The position numbers and the translations under genes were made by a program. Below are positions 42,201 through 54,067 of a DNA stretch of 64,000 nt, piece after piece. Each line of letters begins with the position of its first letter. Position 1 is the stretch's first letter. Location of the stretch: NCBI RefSeq assembly GCF_000143535.2, contig NC_037317.1, positions 682,001-746,000 of the forward strand, given 5' to 3'. The stretch is from Botrytis cinerea B05.10 (taxonomy: Eukaryota; Ascomycota; Leotiomycetes; Helotiales; Sclerotiniaceae). Below the pieces are notes generated by a model. It did not search any database. It was not told the DNA's origin and saw only the letters and a program-made list of their open reading frames with translations.

Positions 42201-44429
42201 TTACTGACTCTCTTTCCACCTTCGATATGCCTCATCCTCACCCTTCTTCGCGGGCTTCATCTTCCTCAGCCTAACACCCCACTTCTTTCTCCACTTGTGA
42301 CCGGCCCTCTTTATCCTCTTCCGTGGATAATTAACAGGACTTTCACCACCTGCAAAGATTGCAGCATCATATAAGAACGCTCCGAAAATAGCACCCAGAA
42401 TCGGCGCACACCAATTTCCCCATATCCAATATACATCAGTGAAGAGATCTTTTCCATAGCCAAGTGCTGCGAGCGCAAGTCTTGGACCAAGATCTCGAGA
42501 GGGGTTTAAGGCAGCGCCAGTATTGTAACCAAAAGCCATACTGAGAACGGTAATCACGAGTCCCAATATAAAGGCTGACATACCAGCTCCTGGAGGTGCG
42601 TTCATGTCGTCTCCTAGTGCTAGGACTGCGACTGCTAGAATTGCGGTTCCGACAAATTCGGTGAAGAATGATGTACTAGCGTTGATCCAGGGATATCTGG
42701 GGTATGTAATAAAAGCTCCCATAGTATCGCTGGTTTTCAGGTCGGTCCCTCCATATTCGACAATGTTGGTTTGATAGAGACCGAATGAGATCAATGCTGC
42801 GATAAACGCTCCTAGTATCTGTGCAAGAACATACATTGGCACTTTACGAAGAGGGAAACCTCGATATATCCAGAGCATTATGGAAATGGCCGGGTTAAGA
42901 TGAGCTCCGGAAATACCACCAGCAATGTAGATACCAAGCATTGATGCTAGACCCCAAGCCCAATCGGTAGTAGCTTCATTCCCTGCAGGTGATGCATTCT
43001 TGCCTGATGTTACCACCACTAGATCGGCACAAAATCCGAGTGTAAGTTGGCAAGTGACCTATAAACTTGTCAGCAGGGGGAAGAGTTTACTTTTCAATGA
43101 AAGAGGACTCACGGCCAATAACTCCGCAAGGGGTTCTCGAAATCGTAATCGTATAACGGACCAGTGCGTATGAAGATTGTGGATTTCGTCATCGTAATTG
43201 GGATCATACGCTACCAACGGTATCTCTTGGCCAATCCATTCTCCATCTAGGTCATCCGGGCCTGCAACTTCGGTTGCCACGGACTCTTGGTCATCATGGT
43301 CGGAAAGAGCAGGGAAAGGCTCATTTTGTGAGTTTTGTGAGGTCTGCGAGGGACGACCATCGAAAGAGAGGGGAGGGCGTGTTGGAGGACGTTCTGGAGA
43401 TGTCGTATCTGTATTTGTGGGTTTATCGGCTAAATCCTCTTCTTCAATGACCTGTGACGGGGCGGTCAATGGCTCCTGCCGTGATGCCGTAGTTTGTAAA
43501 TTTGTCGGCGAAACCAACCCATGTGCTTCCATGAGGTTATTTTCACGTTGTTGTCTAGCATTTTGAAGTGCGGTTGAGATTCTGGACAGTTTGAGGGTTG
43601 GTTCGATCCTACCTTGTTCTAAATCTACATCCGCCTGATTCTGAGGCTGCTGTTGCTGTTGCTGTTGCTGTTGTTGTGCCATGTTGATTTCCGTACGTGA
43701 CGGAATCATACCTGGACGTACCACACGGGGTAAAGGCTTGGCCAAACCCCATACTGGCCTTACGTTCTCGGGTTGAACATAAGCAGGGTTTAGATGGGCG
43801 TATCCTGGATCAACGTAAGGCTGGTTCTGCGCCGAGGTTTCGATTGGTGCAGGTCCAGCCAACGTAAAGTTATCTCCGCCTCCAACATCGGCTCCTGAGG
43901 TTACAGCTTCTAATGCAACAGTTGGTCTTCTTCGGATGGAGGGTCCTCGTTGACGACTTGTCGTGCTCCTGCGTGGGCGAAGACCTGAAGCTTGAGTGCG
44001 GTCGGAGACGCCACTAGGACGAGATTCTCTCTCCGTGGTAGGAGGAACGGGTCCTCGTTCAGGAATGGAACGCATTCTATCTCCGCTTTCTCCAGAAAGG
44101 ACTGAGGTCCCTCTCCTAAAAACTTGTCTCCTTGAAGATAGATCATTGTCTTGAGGCACCTGGCCAGTCAGAGTTCGTCCGCGTCTTCGGGTATCTGGTG
44201 AAAGTTGACTCCGCCGTGTTGGTAGTGTATCAAACCTTTTCAGAGGTTTGACCCCTTGTTCTCCTGTAGATTGTGCTCGACTGGATCCAGCTACAGGACT
44301 CAACTCACGAGGCGTTTCCTCTCTCGTACTAGGTAGATTTGGCAGACTAGTCATTCCATGCTCATGTTCATTGTTTTGTCCTCCACCAGCCTCAATGCTG
44401 CTCGTGGGCTTAATTTCTTCGTCCGCCAT
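42201..44429 (-). CDS. Aquaglyceroporin (MIP family) with a very long N-terminal extension, 724 aa
   Basis: Exon 1 (44429-43113) and exon 2 (43058-42201) join in phase 0 across a 53-base intron. The channel occupies about residues 425-690. The first pore motif is HLNPAIS (Asn near 493); the second is altered to NPSRDLGPR (Asn near 624). An Asp after the second motif's Arg is typical of glycerol-conducting members, so passage of glycerol or other small solutes across a membrane is likely. The first 420 residues are disordered, rich in Arg, Ser, Pro and Thr, with a run of ten Gln near residue 250; such extensions regulate Fps1-type channels. The C-terminus is strongly basic (RKRIKRAGHKWRKK). 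Normal MIPs have about 250-350 residues. Confidence 0.92.
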
Positions 44430-45535
44430 GGTCTATGACCAATCAAGCTCACTACCAGTGAAATTTCGACGTAGCAAATAATTGTGCTGTGGCACGTAAC
44501 TAATGCCGTGAATCGCAAACAAAACAGAATATTATAACAATAACATTACTGATGACTGCAAAAGAGCAGAAAAAAAGAGGTAATCAGAAGAATGCAGATG
44601 TAGAGATTATACGAACCATATGATACTGCAATCTTGCACCGCGGGCAAGACTCTGGACCGGCATTTAAACTTTTCACCAAGCTTTCCTGACGCCTCAGCG
44701 AGGATCCGCCATAGATCCACAACTTTGTAGAACGAAAGGGCCGCGAGTGCAGTGAGAAAGGGGTCAAGCATCATCGCGAGCAATATTATTCCATGTGAAA
44801 TTCCACTTTTCCGAGTATTTATGGAACGTTTATGAACGAAATATCGGGAGATTCAAGGAATACTGGTGTTGTGAGGTGGTATGTGGAGCTCTTATTTCGT
44901 CAGTTCATCAAAATCAAAACGATCTAGGCCATATACGGAATGGTGTTGTCAGGGGATTAGACAGAGATTGTCGAATCACGTGCTAGGATGTTATCTTTCT
45001 TAGAGATTTGATCGGGAATTCGGAACTTTTGTACGAAGTTAGGGCTCAAGGATTCAAGAAGCATCCGAAAGAAATTTTCAGATCTCAACGTCATTTTATT
45101 AGTGATGAGAGTACCATCTCGTTTCCATCTATTGTAGAGACGGGAGTACTCTTCTAGCTCTCATTGCCCCCCCCACCCGAAACGATATGTCTGACGCCGT
45201 CTTCTACAGACAAGTCCTTTGTCTCCGAACTGTCCGAACTGGCAAGCAACCGATTGGCTAGCGACTTGTTGGTGACCTAAATGCAGATTGTGCATGCTGT
45301 GAAACGTTGGACCTGCATCAAATAGCACATTCTCGATCCAATCCAAGGACAAATGCAATATCTCATTACTCGCAATCTGTGAGATCATCACTATATTTCC
45401 TCGTATTCCCGCCCGATGGAGGTCTTCTAGTCATCCCAACCGAGTCGCCGAATTTCCTCGACATTAATTGCGCCCCATAACTCCACGATCAAAATTCCAT
45501 GGCTTACATCAATATCATGGATATCCTCCAAGTTT
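44430..45535. other. Intergenic 1.1 kb, nothing supported
   Basis: Short frames on both strands lack motifs and splice structure. This is the promoter side of the aquaporin gene and the 3' side of the AhpC-like gene. Confidence 0.5.
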
Positions 45536-46407
45536 TCACGAAACACCCACACTCTTGCACGCCTCTACCAAATCGGGTATCTCGTCAGCACTCTTACTCG
45601 CACCACCCCATTTTATAGTTCCCATCTCATCTGTAGCCCAGCTTCCACCCACCACCCATCGATTACCACTCGGATCAACCTCTCTTCCCCAATTCCCCTC
45701 CTGTTTCCCCAGTTTCTGCCGTGCAATCTCGGTCCATGGGTTCAGCAAATGCCACGTAGTGCTCACTCCCAATCCCCAATTGGCATAGATTTCCCGATCT
45801 TCATCGACGACTACTTGAACTGACCATGCTCCCCCAACTTGCTGCACCCATTTATCCGTTGCTTCCTTGGAGTTGTGAGATATGGCGATGAAATTTAGAT
45901 TCTGATGCTTATTGGCTAAGCGACGGAGTTCGATGAAGGTCTTCTCTGCAACTGAATGGGAAAAGGTTAGCCTTCAGACCAGCCTGATTCTCTGAATTTA
46001 AGTATTCCAGAACGGGTAACACGGCTCATGAAATCACAATACGACTAATCAAAAAACTTACAAGCACATCCACAGCATCTCAGAAAGACAAGCACGCAAG
46101 CCTTCCCATCCCCCATGGGCAATATCAATTTCCCCGTGTTTGGCGCCTTCGCTCCCACTATCGGTGCAGGGGCAACTTCTACTATCGGCGGTGGAGGATT
46201 TCCCCATGATTTCCAACTCTTTGGGACATTGACATCTGAGGTCATATTTGAGAAGGTTTCTCCCCATGTGGCATTGCTGTTTCCAGACTTAGGATTGATG
46301 GATTTCTGGTCGCCATTATCGAGGTTTGTGATTGAAAAATTGGAAAGAGTACTTGTTGGGAGACCTGCTTTTCGAAGCGCAATCTTGGTGGTGAGTTTGC
46401 TGAACAT
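45536..46407 (-). CDS. AhpC/TSA-like thioredoxin-fold protein, 253 aa
   Basis: Exons 46407-46062 and 45951-45536 join across a 110-base intron. The first 90 residues form a Ser/Asn-rich leader, whose start (MFSKLTTKIALRKAG) might be a mitochondrial signal. The domain opens with GKACVLVFLRCCGCAFAEKTF, the strand-loop-helix that carries the active Cys in AhpC/TSA relatives, followed by NLNFIAISHNSKEATDKWV, VVVDEDREIYANWGLG and the final PDLVEACKSVGV, a complete thioredoxin fold. Peroxide or thiol redox chemistry is likely but the substrate is unknown; the CCGC arrangement is not the standard peroxiredoxin motif, so it could be a PRXL2-like protein. Confidence 0.82.
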
Positions 46408-47723
46408 GGTTTAAATTGATGAAGGTGAAGATGAGGTTGTGGTTGGGTGTCATATAGTGGCAAATGACACTATCGTGGTGGTACAAAAATGATGCAAACT
46501 GAATTGGAAACTACAAATCAAGAGTTAAATGAAGTAGATATACATCCATACATACATCTCAACCAACTACAGACAAGTGCAAAGAACTCCTTCGTACAAG
46601 CTCTCAGGCTTGCATGAAACTCCAAATTGTCTCAAGTCCGCTCAGACCTGGGCGTGTTTGCGCTGCTATGATGTCACGTGAGACACTCATCTCTTTTCGT
46701 TCATTCAAACTTGTTCATGCTGACTTCGTTCATCCGAGGTTTAGAAATACTAGAAATTACTTTTCAAGCATTACTCACTCAATTAGTTGACTGTTTATTC
46801 TTACTCGTTTCGATTCATTATGCTTGACTAGTCACAAACCTACATATAGCAAGGGTTTCGACGAAAGGGGTTTTGTCAGACTCGAGAGAGATCGCTTAAG
46901 TCCTAATTAAGACCATTGTATGAAAAGCGATTTCTTTCCAATCCATAGAATAATCATTCTCAACAACAAACCTAGAGCGTGTGCTCTGCCTGTAAAGTTT
47001 GGAACAGAGAGCGGAGACTACAGAAGGTGTGATGATGACACCGTCAATATCAGAGAATGGATTTGAAGTTACGAGTAGTATGATACTGATTAGCTGGGAG
47101 AATGTGGCACGAGCGTGCCCCCCTCATCCCTAGAGTTCGAGGCAGCTTCATGATATCATACCATAGCTGCATGATGCAATGATACTCAAAAATATGACCA
47201 CTACATCACATGTCAGAATAGAAATGGGTTCTTGATTGGTGTCCAGTGTCCAGAAATCCTTCACTGCCATTTGTGGCAGTTCGTACCTCAGTACCACAAC
47301 AGTGATTCAGACTTATGGAATTTCTTGGTTTCAAAGTTTACTCTTGTCAAAATATCTTTCGATGTATGGACTGTTGTTTATGTATGGCCAGGCTGTGTAA
47401 ATCGTGGGAGACTTTGAGCTGATATGCAGTGGAACGTGAATGAACAGGTGAACCCATATAAGGTGGCTTAACAGCGTGTGAGGTTTAGCAACAGAAAATA
47501 AGTATGTGAGTAGCCGCCCCCTCCTCGGGATTAGCTTTGCTATACATATAAGTAGGACAATTACCATTTTTGTAATGGTCAGAAACAGTGGTTATATAGA
47601 GGCTGGCGAAACCCTCAAATAGGTAACAGTTCTCACGCCTGGAATCTTCAATTTTACTTCCTTCTTTTATCTCTAAAAAAGATCAAAAGGACAGACGCTT
47701 CGCAATTTTGAGATCACGATCAT
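46408..47723. other. Intergenic 1.3 kb, divergent promoters
   Basis: No gene supported. It separates the divergently transcribed AhpC-like and membrane-protein genes; a frame at 47232-47417 has no motif. Confidence 0.5.
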
Positions 47724-49855
47724 ATGGATGAAAATATGCCACATCCACCGGGTAGTGCTTATGTGTCTGGCTGCCTAAATCATAATGGCAACAATAATGT
47801 ACGTGCGGAACTCGTTGCATCATCAAGATCACTAACAGCGGCACATCATCAAGCGCCTGTTTTTGAAATATCATCCAGAGCCTTTTTAGCACCAACTCCC
47901 TTGGACCTACCTAAATGGCCAACGGGTCCTCAAGCTGCAACTTCTTCCTCGCTAGCTACTATATTTGATTCATTATTAGATGTAATATTCTTAGCCTTGT
48001 CTACGTTGTTTCTTCTCTTTGGACTTAGAATTTACCACGAGGATCAAGTTCCTATCGCCAAGTTCCCGCGCGAGACAGCGGCTCTTCTCGAAGCGGCTAA
48101 ATATGTAACAGAACCCAGTGACCAATGTGTCGCTTCGGACCTTGAATAATTTACTAATCATGGCTTTAGGGTCCAACTGTATTTCCCATTCTCTTTGCTT
48201 CTGTCATCGCTCGTGCCACCCATGCAATATTAATCTGGCGCTTGGAAAAAGGAGAGGATATTGGTGTACTCGACGTGCTTGCAGGTAGCACTTCACTGGC
48301 CAGCACCGTCATCTCGCAGTTGAAGTTACGTATTTTCAGCTTCGTTGGGATACCGTTGATAGTCATTTGGGCATTGTCACCAATCGGCGGCCAAGCTTCT
48401 TTCGGGCAACTGACCATAAGTAAGAAAATGCTTCTCGATTCGACGCAATCATATTATATGATTTCAACTGGCAGTATGCCTTTCCTGCAGTTTCTCCCAA
48501 TTATATCGTGGTTTTCTATCGTGAACGCAATATTCATGTCATCCGTCATGGGTCCGCCAACCACCAAATCTAGTCCTTCTGATATATGGGGTAATGTCAA
48601 GATTCCTTATATCGAGAGGTATGAAAATGGCTCAACGCCTGACAGCAAAGGATGGTTTTCAGTCAACTCTACCAACAGCATATATTCATCACTGGTAGGA
48701 GTACCAATTTCTGGTCTAGATTCCTCATTTGCCGACTCAACGTACACTATGAACTTAGAATCAACATACCTATACCTTAAATGTCCAGTGCTATACGACT
48801 CATCCCAGAGGACACCTGATAATGTAGCGCGCTTTGTCAACAAAGGACCGGACGACAATGTTCCTTACCGAGGACTTCTCGGCCTTTACCTAATGGCGTC
48901 GATCCAATCGGGGCAACGGGGAGCGGCGCTTCAATTTGGTCCTTTGACAATAATACTGAGAGAGTCAATCTAGATCCGACTTCTCTTACGAACGTTCACT
49001 TATCTTTCATGGGGACCCACCGCTGGTTCCAACTGCACCATCACATCTACATACGTTGAAGTAGTCGTTACATGTCGCTCATCATCAACCTGTACGATCA
49101 CCAAAATACGCCGCTCCAGACTCTCAAATCCGCCTGCCGCTTACTCGCTTCTCGAAACTAAGATGAAGCCGTTTCCCAACCCATATGGAGGGAACAACAA
49201 CTGGTGGCTGTTCTCTGCCAATTTCGTCAACTCAATAAATGACTACGGAGCATCCGACACTACTGTCGTTCAAGGCTACCTTCTAAACCCGGACAATCCT
49301 CTGTCATCTTCCATGGGCATCAATGGAGTGCGTAATGACAAATCGACTGTAACCAACGATTTCTATGCAGAACGTCTTGGTCAACTAATGAACACTTACT
49401 GGACTTGTATGAATGGATTGCATGCGATTTCCGGTGGTATGACTACAGCAACTGCTTTCATGCCAGGTGCAAACTTGAGTGACGAGAACGTTGTCCGGGT
49501 CAACTCCTCCTCGACCAATGTCGTCCATAGCAGAAGTATTGAAGTGATCCAATGCCAAATCGTTTGGATGATAGCTCTATTAGCCACATCTACGGTTCTC
49601 ATTTTAGCTTCTCTGGTGAACCCCATCATCAGATATTTCCTCGCCAAAGTCCCGGACATTGATTTGAATATTAGTAGTTTGGCAACAAGGAATAATCCAT
49701 ACATAACGCTACCTCCCAATGGGACATCTCTAGGCGCATCAGAGAGATCAAGGTTGTTGAAAGATGTGAGAGTTATGTTTGGGGATGTGAATGGCACTAG
49801 AGAAATAGGGAAGTTGGCGATAGCTACTTGCGAAAATGGGAGGCTGTATAGATGA
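47724..49855 (+). CDS. Fungal polytopic membrane protein of unknown function, with two compensating frame breaks
   Basis: Exon 1 (47724-48104) splices to exon 2 at 48170 in phase 0. The protein begins PHPPGSAYVSG and has a hydrophobic segment (IFDSLLDVIFLALSTLFLLF), then RLEKGEDIGVLDVLAGST and WALSPIGGQASF, a conserved pattern I have seen in uncharacterised ascomycete membrane proteins. A large extracellular-type Asn/Thr-rich region with N-glycosylation sites follows, then a last membrane helix (IVWMIALLATSTVLILASLV). The frame stops at TAG 48971. Between about 48946 and 49011 the family-like sequence (NTERVNLDPTSLTNVHLSF) is in another frame, and after a GGGG run the original frame resumes to the stop at 49855. 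A lost base near TTT 48943-48945 and an extra base in GGGG 49011-49014 would explain it. Confidence 0.7.
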
Positions 49856-50522
49856 TCTGAAGTAAAAATAATCCTTGCTTTTTTTTATTCATTGTAATTC
49901 AGAAGGCTGAGTGCTGGAGCTATATGAGAATCGTGAAAGAACTGAGCTTGAAATATATCTAGCAAATCCCTAAGTTTTGACGGATGAGAAATGTGGGAAA
50001 AGGTCGTAGGAAACTTCCCTCTCTTATGGGAGCTTCAAGGATTAAGTAAATAGTACAAAGATGATTGTATAGGCAAATTTCATAGTGGGATGTGATCTAG
50101 TTGGCCTTTCTCTGGTGCATGTATATAATATCAAGACAGGGTTTACTCGACAAAGATTGTAATATTCAGAACCTCTCATGCGGCTCATCTTAATTGTGGC
50201 ATACCAAATTGACTTCGATTCCTTTCTAAGATGAACTAAAGATCAACAGCATATCATTCAAGATTTAATTCTTTAATCTGCTATTTCAGTTTGAACAATT
50301 ATAAATCACTAGTTGATTATAAATGCAGATTCATTTGGGTGTATTGTGAAAATTGTACATCGACTAAACGGAGCCGCGTAGCTTTATATTCTTTCTATGG
50401 AAAAACGATTTATGGTATTAACTAAATTACCCGTATATTTTAACCTTATATAATCTAAGTCTTTCTCCCCTAAAATAGAAAAAATAAATAAAAAACAAAT
50501 AAAAAAATAAACAAAAAATAAC
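49856..50522. other. Intergenic between convergent genes
   Basis: No gene supported. A/T-rich 3' flanks of two convergent genes, including an A-rich stretch at 50475-50520 next to the GH18 stop codon. Confidence 0.5.
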
Positions 50523-51545
50523 TCAAACATTCAGTGCCTCTCGCAAATTTGCCATCCACATATATGGCTGAGAAAGCCCATCGCTACTCCCCGCATCAAA
50601 GTACTCCCATCCATTAACACCTCCAAAATTGGGATATTTGTTTCTCAAACTTTTGATCGTATTTTTAAGCGTACTGATTGGAACCCATCCACTCGCATCA
50701 TTTGTTGCAGCCGAAGCTAGCATTACGACTCTCGAGGGATCCCAGCCAGCGCCGATAATAGCATCATAATCATTAGTGCCTCCTGCAGATCCCCAGCCAT
50801 TGGTGAACTGAGCATTGTAGAACGATATCATCGGTGTGCCAGTATCTGGATCTCGTGCTTGGGCATCGAGATCAGAATAGGAGAACCCCGAGAGACTTCC
50901 GCCATGATATAGAGCTGAAGCTACTGGTGCCATCGTTATGTCAAAGTCGGGACCCATATCGGTGTAAAGCTGCTTGATTAGACGGAGAGCTACAGTGATA
51001 TCCACGAATTGCTCAACGTCAATGTCTATACCATTAAGGTTATATTTTTTGATGAAATTATTGAGGAGAGGATCGTAGTATCGGTGGAACTTGAGAAAAA
51101 TTAGCAATGCATATAAAACAGTGATTATGGAGTGTCAAGCTACATCATCGTCATCTCCGGTAAAATAGTTCCAGGTCCCAGGAGCAGCGCCACCCATCAT
51201 ACACGATACTCTTACTCCTGCTGACTGAAGAGCTTTTACCTGATCCCATAACTCATCGTACATCGGAGCATCAGGAGGATCGTCATTCAAATGAATAACT
51301 CCTGGTGTGCTCATGACATGCAAGGCCGCGAGGATGACGTGGGTTGGGAGAATGTCTTCACCTAACAGAGGTAAGAGAGATAGATTCGTGTCTTTATTGT
51401 ATTCGTCGTGATACGTTTGAACGTAGACGGCGAGCCGTGGAGTTGTGGCTACATCACTGGTAGAGTTCTGAGCAGCTAGTGGCTCGATTGGAATCGCTTG
51501 AATTAGGGGCAAGAGTGAAACGGAAAGGAGATTAAGAAACTTCAT
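50523..51545 (-). CDS. Secreted GH18 protein (chitinase or endo-beta-N-acetylglucosaminidase-like), 322 aa
   Basis: Two exons, 51545-51144 and 51089-50523, are joined across a 54-base intron. A signal peptide is visible (MKFLNLLSVSLLPLIQAI), so the protein is exported. The GH18 barrel shows RVSCMMGG for the strand 3 motif and NLNGIDIDVEQ for strand 4: the usual DxxDxDxE has Asn in the first position but keeps both later Asp and the catalytic Glu. ITMAPVASAL, ISFYNAQF and GVNGWEYFDA match strands 6, 7 and 8. The style is closer to the short, Endo H-like or class III forms than to large chitinases. It likely cleaves chitin or N-glycan cores by substrate-assisted catalysis; no carbohydrate-binding module is present. 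The Asn replacement may lower activity. Confidence 0.88.
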
Positions 51546-53031
51546 CTTGAATGCTGGGTGATATCATATCAAGCCATTCAATTAATCGAGGAAATGTCCA
51601 ACCTTTAAGAATGCCTTCATGTTTACCAAGTGATACTTCTTGCAAACATGTTGGTTTGATTCTGCAGTGGCATTGAGCAAGGCTCGTGAGTGACCCCTGT
51701 GACTGACACTATTTATTGGTATCTGTACATCGCCGGCTCTCTCGTTGTATAAGCGCGCAGAAAAATAGAAAGAAACCCATCTCCTCCACCGACAGAATGA
51801 AATTCTAAATATAAAAATCATCAAATGACTTCCATAGAATACTTCACACAGAATTTTTTTTTCGCACAAATGGAGATTTAAGTTGAGCCATGAGGAAGAA
51901 ATGAGGTGTTACCAAGTCTTCCTTTGGTCATCAAAGGTTGCACCGACATCCAAATATCAAGGTTTAGATGCTGAATAAAGCATACAAATTGAACGGCATG
52001 ACTGACTAAGCCGACCTGTTTCCACAAGATCCGCCGAAACTAATAAGCATGTGTGAGATAAGGTTGCATCTTCGGGGTTCTGGGCTCTGTTCAAGGCCAG
52101 CGCTTGCTAGATGGATACTACCTTGCCCCTCCTTACTCTTTTGGGACAGCATAGAAAGTTCGCGCTTGAGAGAAATGCACGAGAGTGCACAAACTAGTGT
52201 CATGCTTCTGTCGCATGTTGGTGGTCACTTGTTGGAAGAGACTGTTTTCGATAGGGCTTTGATAGTTGCACCGCCTGATATAATTTTAGGAAGAATGATC
52301 GCTTTTTCGGGATGCGCTAGCTAGAAAATGCTTGGCAAGGCGTTCATGTGTTGACTCTTGTTGCAGCGACACTAGGGCACAGATCCAGTTCAAGTAGTAC
52401 AAAAACGAAGTGGTGGAAAGATTTACCACGTTGGTTTTGGGTATTAAGGTGCCAGAGCAAACGGTTGCCAGAATGGGAGAACTGGAGCTTGATGAGGGCA
52501 AAGTTGTCGACAGAGGGGTTTTCATTGGAGAGTTTTTCATCATCAGAACATTCAGAAACTGCAACCATCTGCCAATGTGATAGATGAATGAAGTCTATCT
52601 TGATTGCTTGAATGAAGCGTGAGTTAACAATGAAAAGTGCCAACACATTTCATCTTGTCTCGCATATACCATCCGATAAATGCTACAACCAACGGTGACA
52701 ACACAACAAAAATGGTTCTTCTCATTGTACGAGTCTGCCATGAACAACTTCATAGATTCTCAGAAGAAGAAAAATTGCATAAGCGTGAGATTTCGTCCAT
52801 TGATAGGTAAAAATGGTGAAGAGGAAGAAAAATAAAAAGAATGATCTCCATAAACTATCCAACGCTAAAGCTTCGACCAAGCATCCCGCATCACAGCTAC
52901 AATCAACGACGTCAAGATCTACATTAGGACTTTTACATCAAAAAGTATTTGATCCAAGACAACCTCCCATCTCCGTTTTTGGACTTCTCAATTTTGCACA
53001 TTTACCTTTAATTCCCGATTCCCATATCAGA
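51546..53031. other. Intergenic 1.5 kb, nothing supported
   Basis: Several short frames overlap one another on both strands (52006-52646) without recognisable motifs. A lysine-rich frame from 52813 is continuous with the next gene's first exon and may be an N-terminal extension of it. Confidence 0.45.
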
Positions 53032-53915
53032 ATGTCAATTGACAGCGCAAAAGTCTTGAAAACAGAGCCATTGGTAGAGTATTCCTTTCATGCACTCCAA
53101 ATGCCTAAAACCATTTGAAATACTGACTCCATAGCAGGACCCTGCCAAAGCAAAATGGACAAAACTCGTTTTGTACGTGTTGATCTGCTTAGTGTGAGCT
53201 GCCAGAATCATTGCAGCTGATGCCTTTGCGAACATTCAGATCAACGTATCGCGACCCTCGAGGAAAAGTTCGTGATTGGGAACACGCGGAACGATCTACT
53301 CGACCGAAGTCATCCGAGATAGATGGTGTTGGAATTGTTGCCGTAATCCAAAAAGCGACCGGTATGCAAAGACATGTGGATGAAACTACACTTAGGTAAA
53401 GAAAAACAATGTTAACACCAGTGAAACTCAGGCCCGGAATTAGTATTACAGAAGCAATACCGCCCACCATTAGATAGAATAGTGATTGAAGTGCCAGCCG
53501 GACTTATCGATGAGGGGGAAACTGCAGAGGAAGCAGCTCTAAGGGAGTTGAAAGAAGAGACTGGTTATGTCGGGGTCTTGAGCGAGAGTACGCCCATAAT
53601 GTTTAATGGTAAACCCCTCTCTTGCGTTCACTTGCATAGAAATTTCCACTAATATATACCCTCACAGATCCAGGGTTTTGTAACACAAACCTCAAAATGG
53701 TGCATGTTACGGTTGATATGTCTAACCCAGCCAACCAAAATCTAGTGCCAGAACTCGAAGAGAACGAATTTATAGAAGTATTCACTTTACCTTTGAAGGA
53801 TTTATGGGAGACATGTAAAAAATGGGAGAAAGAAGGATATGCAATAGATGCCCGAGTAGGAACTTTAGCTGAAGGCATTGAAGTTGCTAGGACGCTGAAT
53901 TTATTCTCGAAATAA
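53032..53915 (+). CDS. Nudix hydrolase, ADP-sugar pyrophosphatase (NUDT5/Ysa1) type, 207 aa
   Basis: Five exons join in frame: 53032-53073, 53138-53172, 53240-53361, 53432-53608 and 53668-53915. The start SAKVLKTEPL and STYRDPRGKVRDWE match the dimerising N-terminal region of NUDT5/Ysa1. The Nudix box is complete: GLIDEGETAEEAALRELKEE followed by TGY, with the metal-binding Glu residues in place. PELEENEFIEVFTLPL near the C-terminus is the usual family ending. The enzyme would cleave ADP-ribose and related ADP-sugars to AMP and a sugar phosphate. The frame is open upstream to an ATG at 52813, which would add 73 Lys/Ser-rich residues, perhaps a targeting extension; I prefer 53032 by homology. 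It converges on a second Nudix gene 152 bases away. Confidence 0.9.
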
Positions 53916-54067
53916 GGAACGAGCATGATGTTTCGATAAATAGATGAATATAATAAATAATGCACAATACACATCGAAAAGGTCTATATGTAGTAATGCG
54001 GCTTGGGTATTCAAGGTAATGTCATTCAATTGAGAAGCTATAATTTCGTGCATGTGATTCTAAAGTT

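Noticed and set aside
48940..48973. A short intron (GTCCTT..CTAG) repairing the membrane-protein frame
   Set aside because: About 35 bases, and it leaves the downstream part in the wrong frame, so a second change would still be needed.
53032..53118. Nudix protein ending at 53118 as an unspliced gene
   Set aside because: Splicing at 53073 and onward restores the whole Nudix domain with correct phases.
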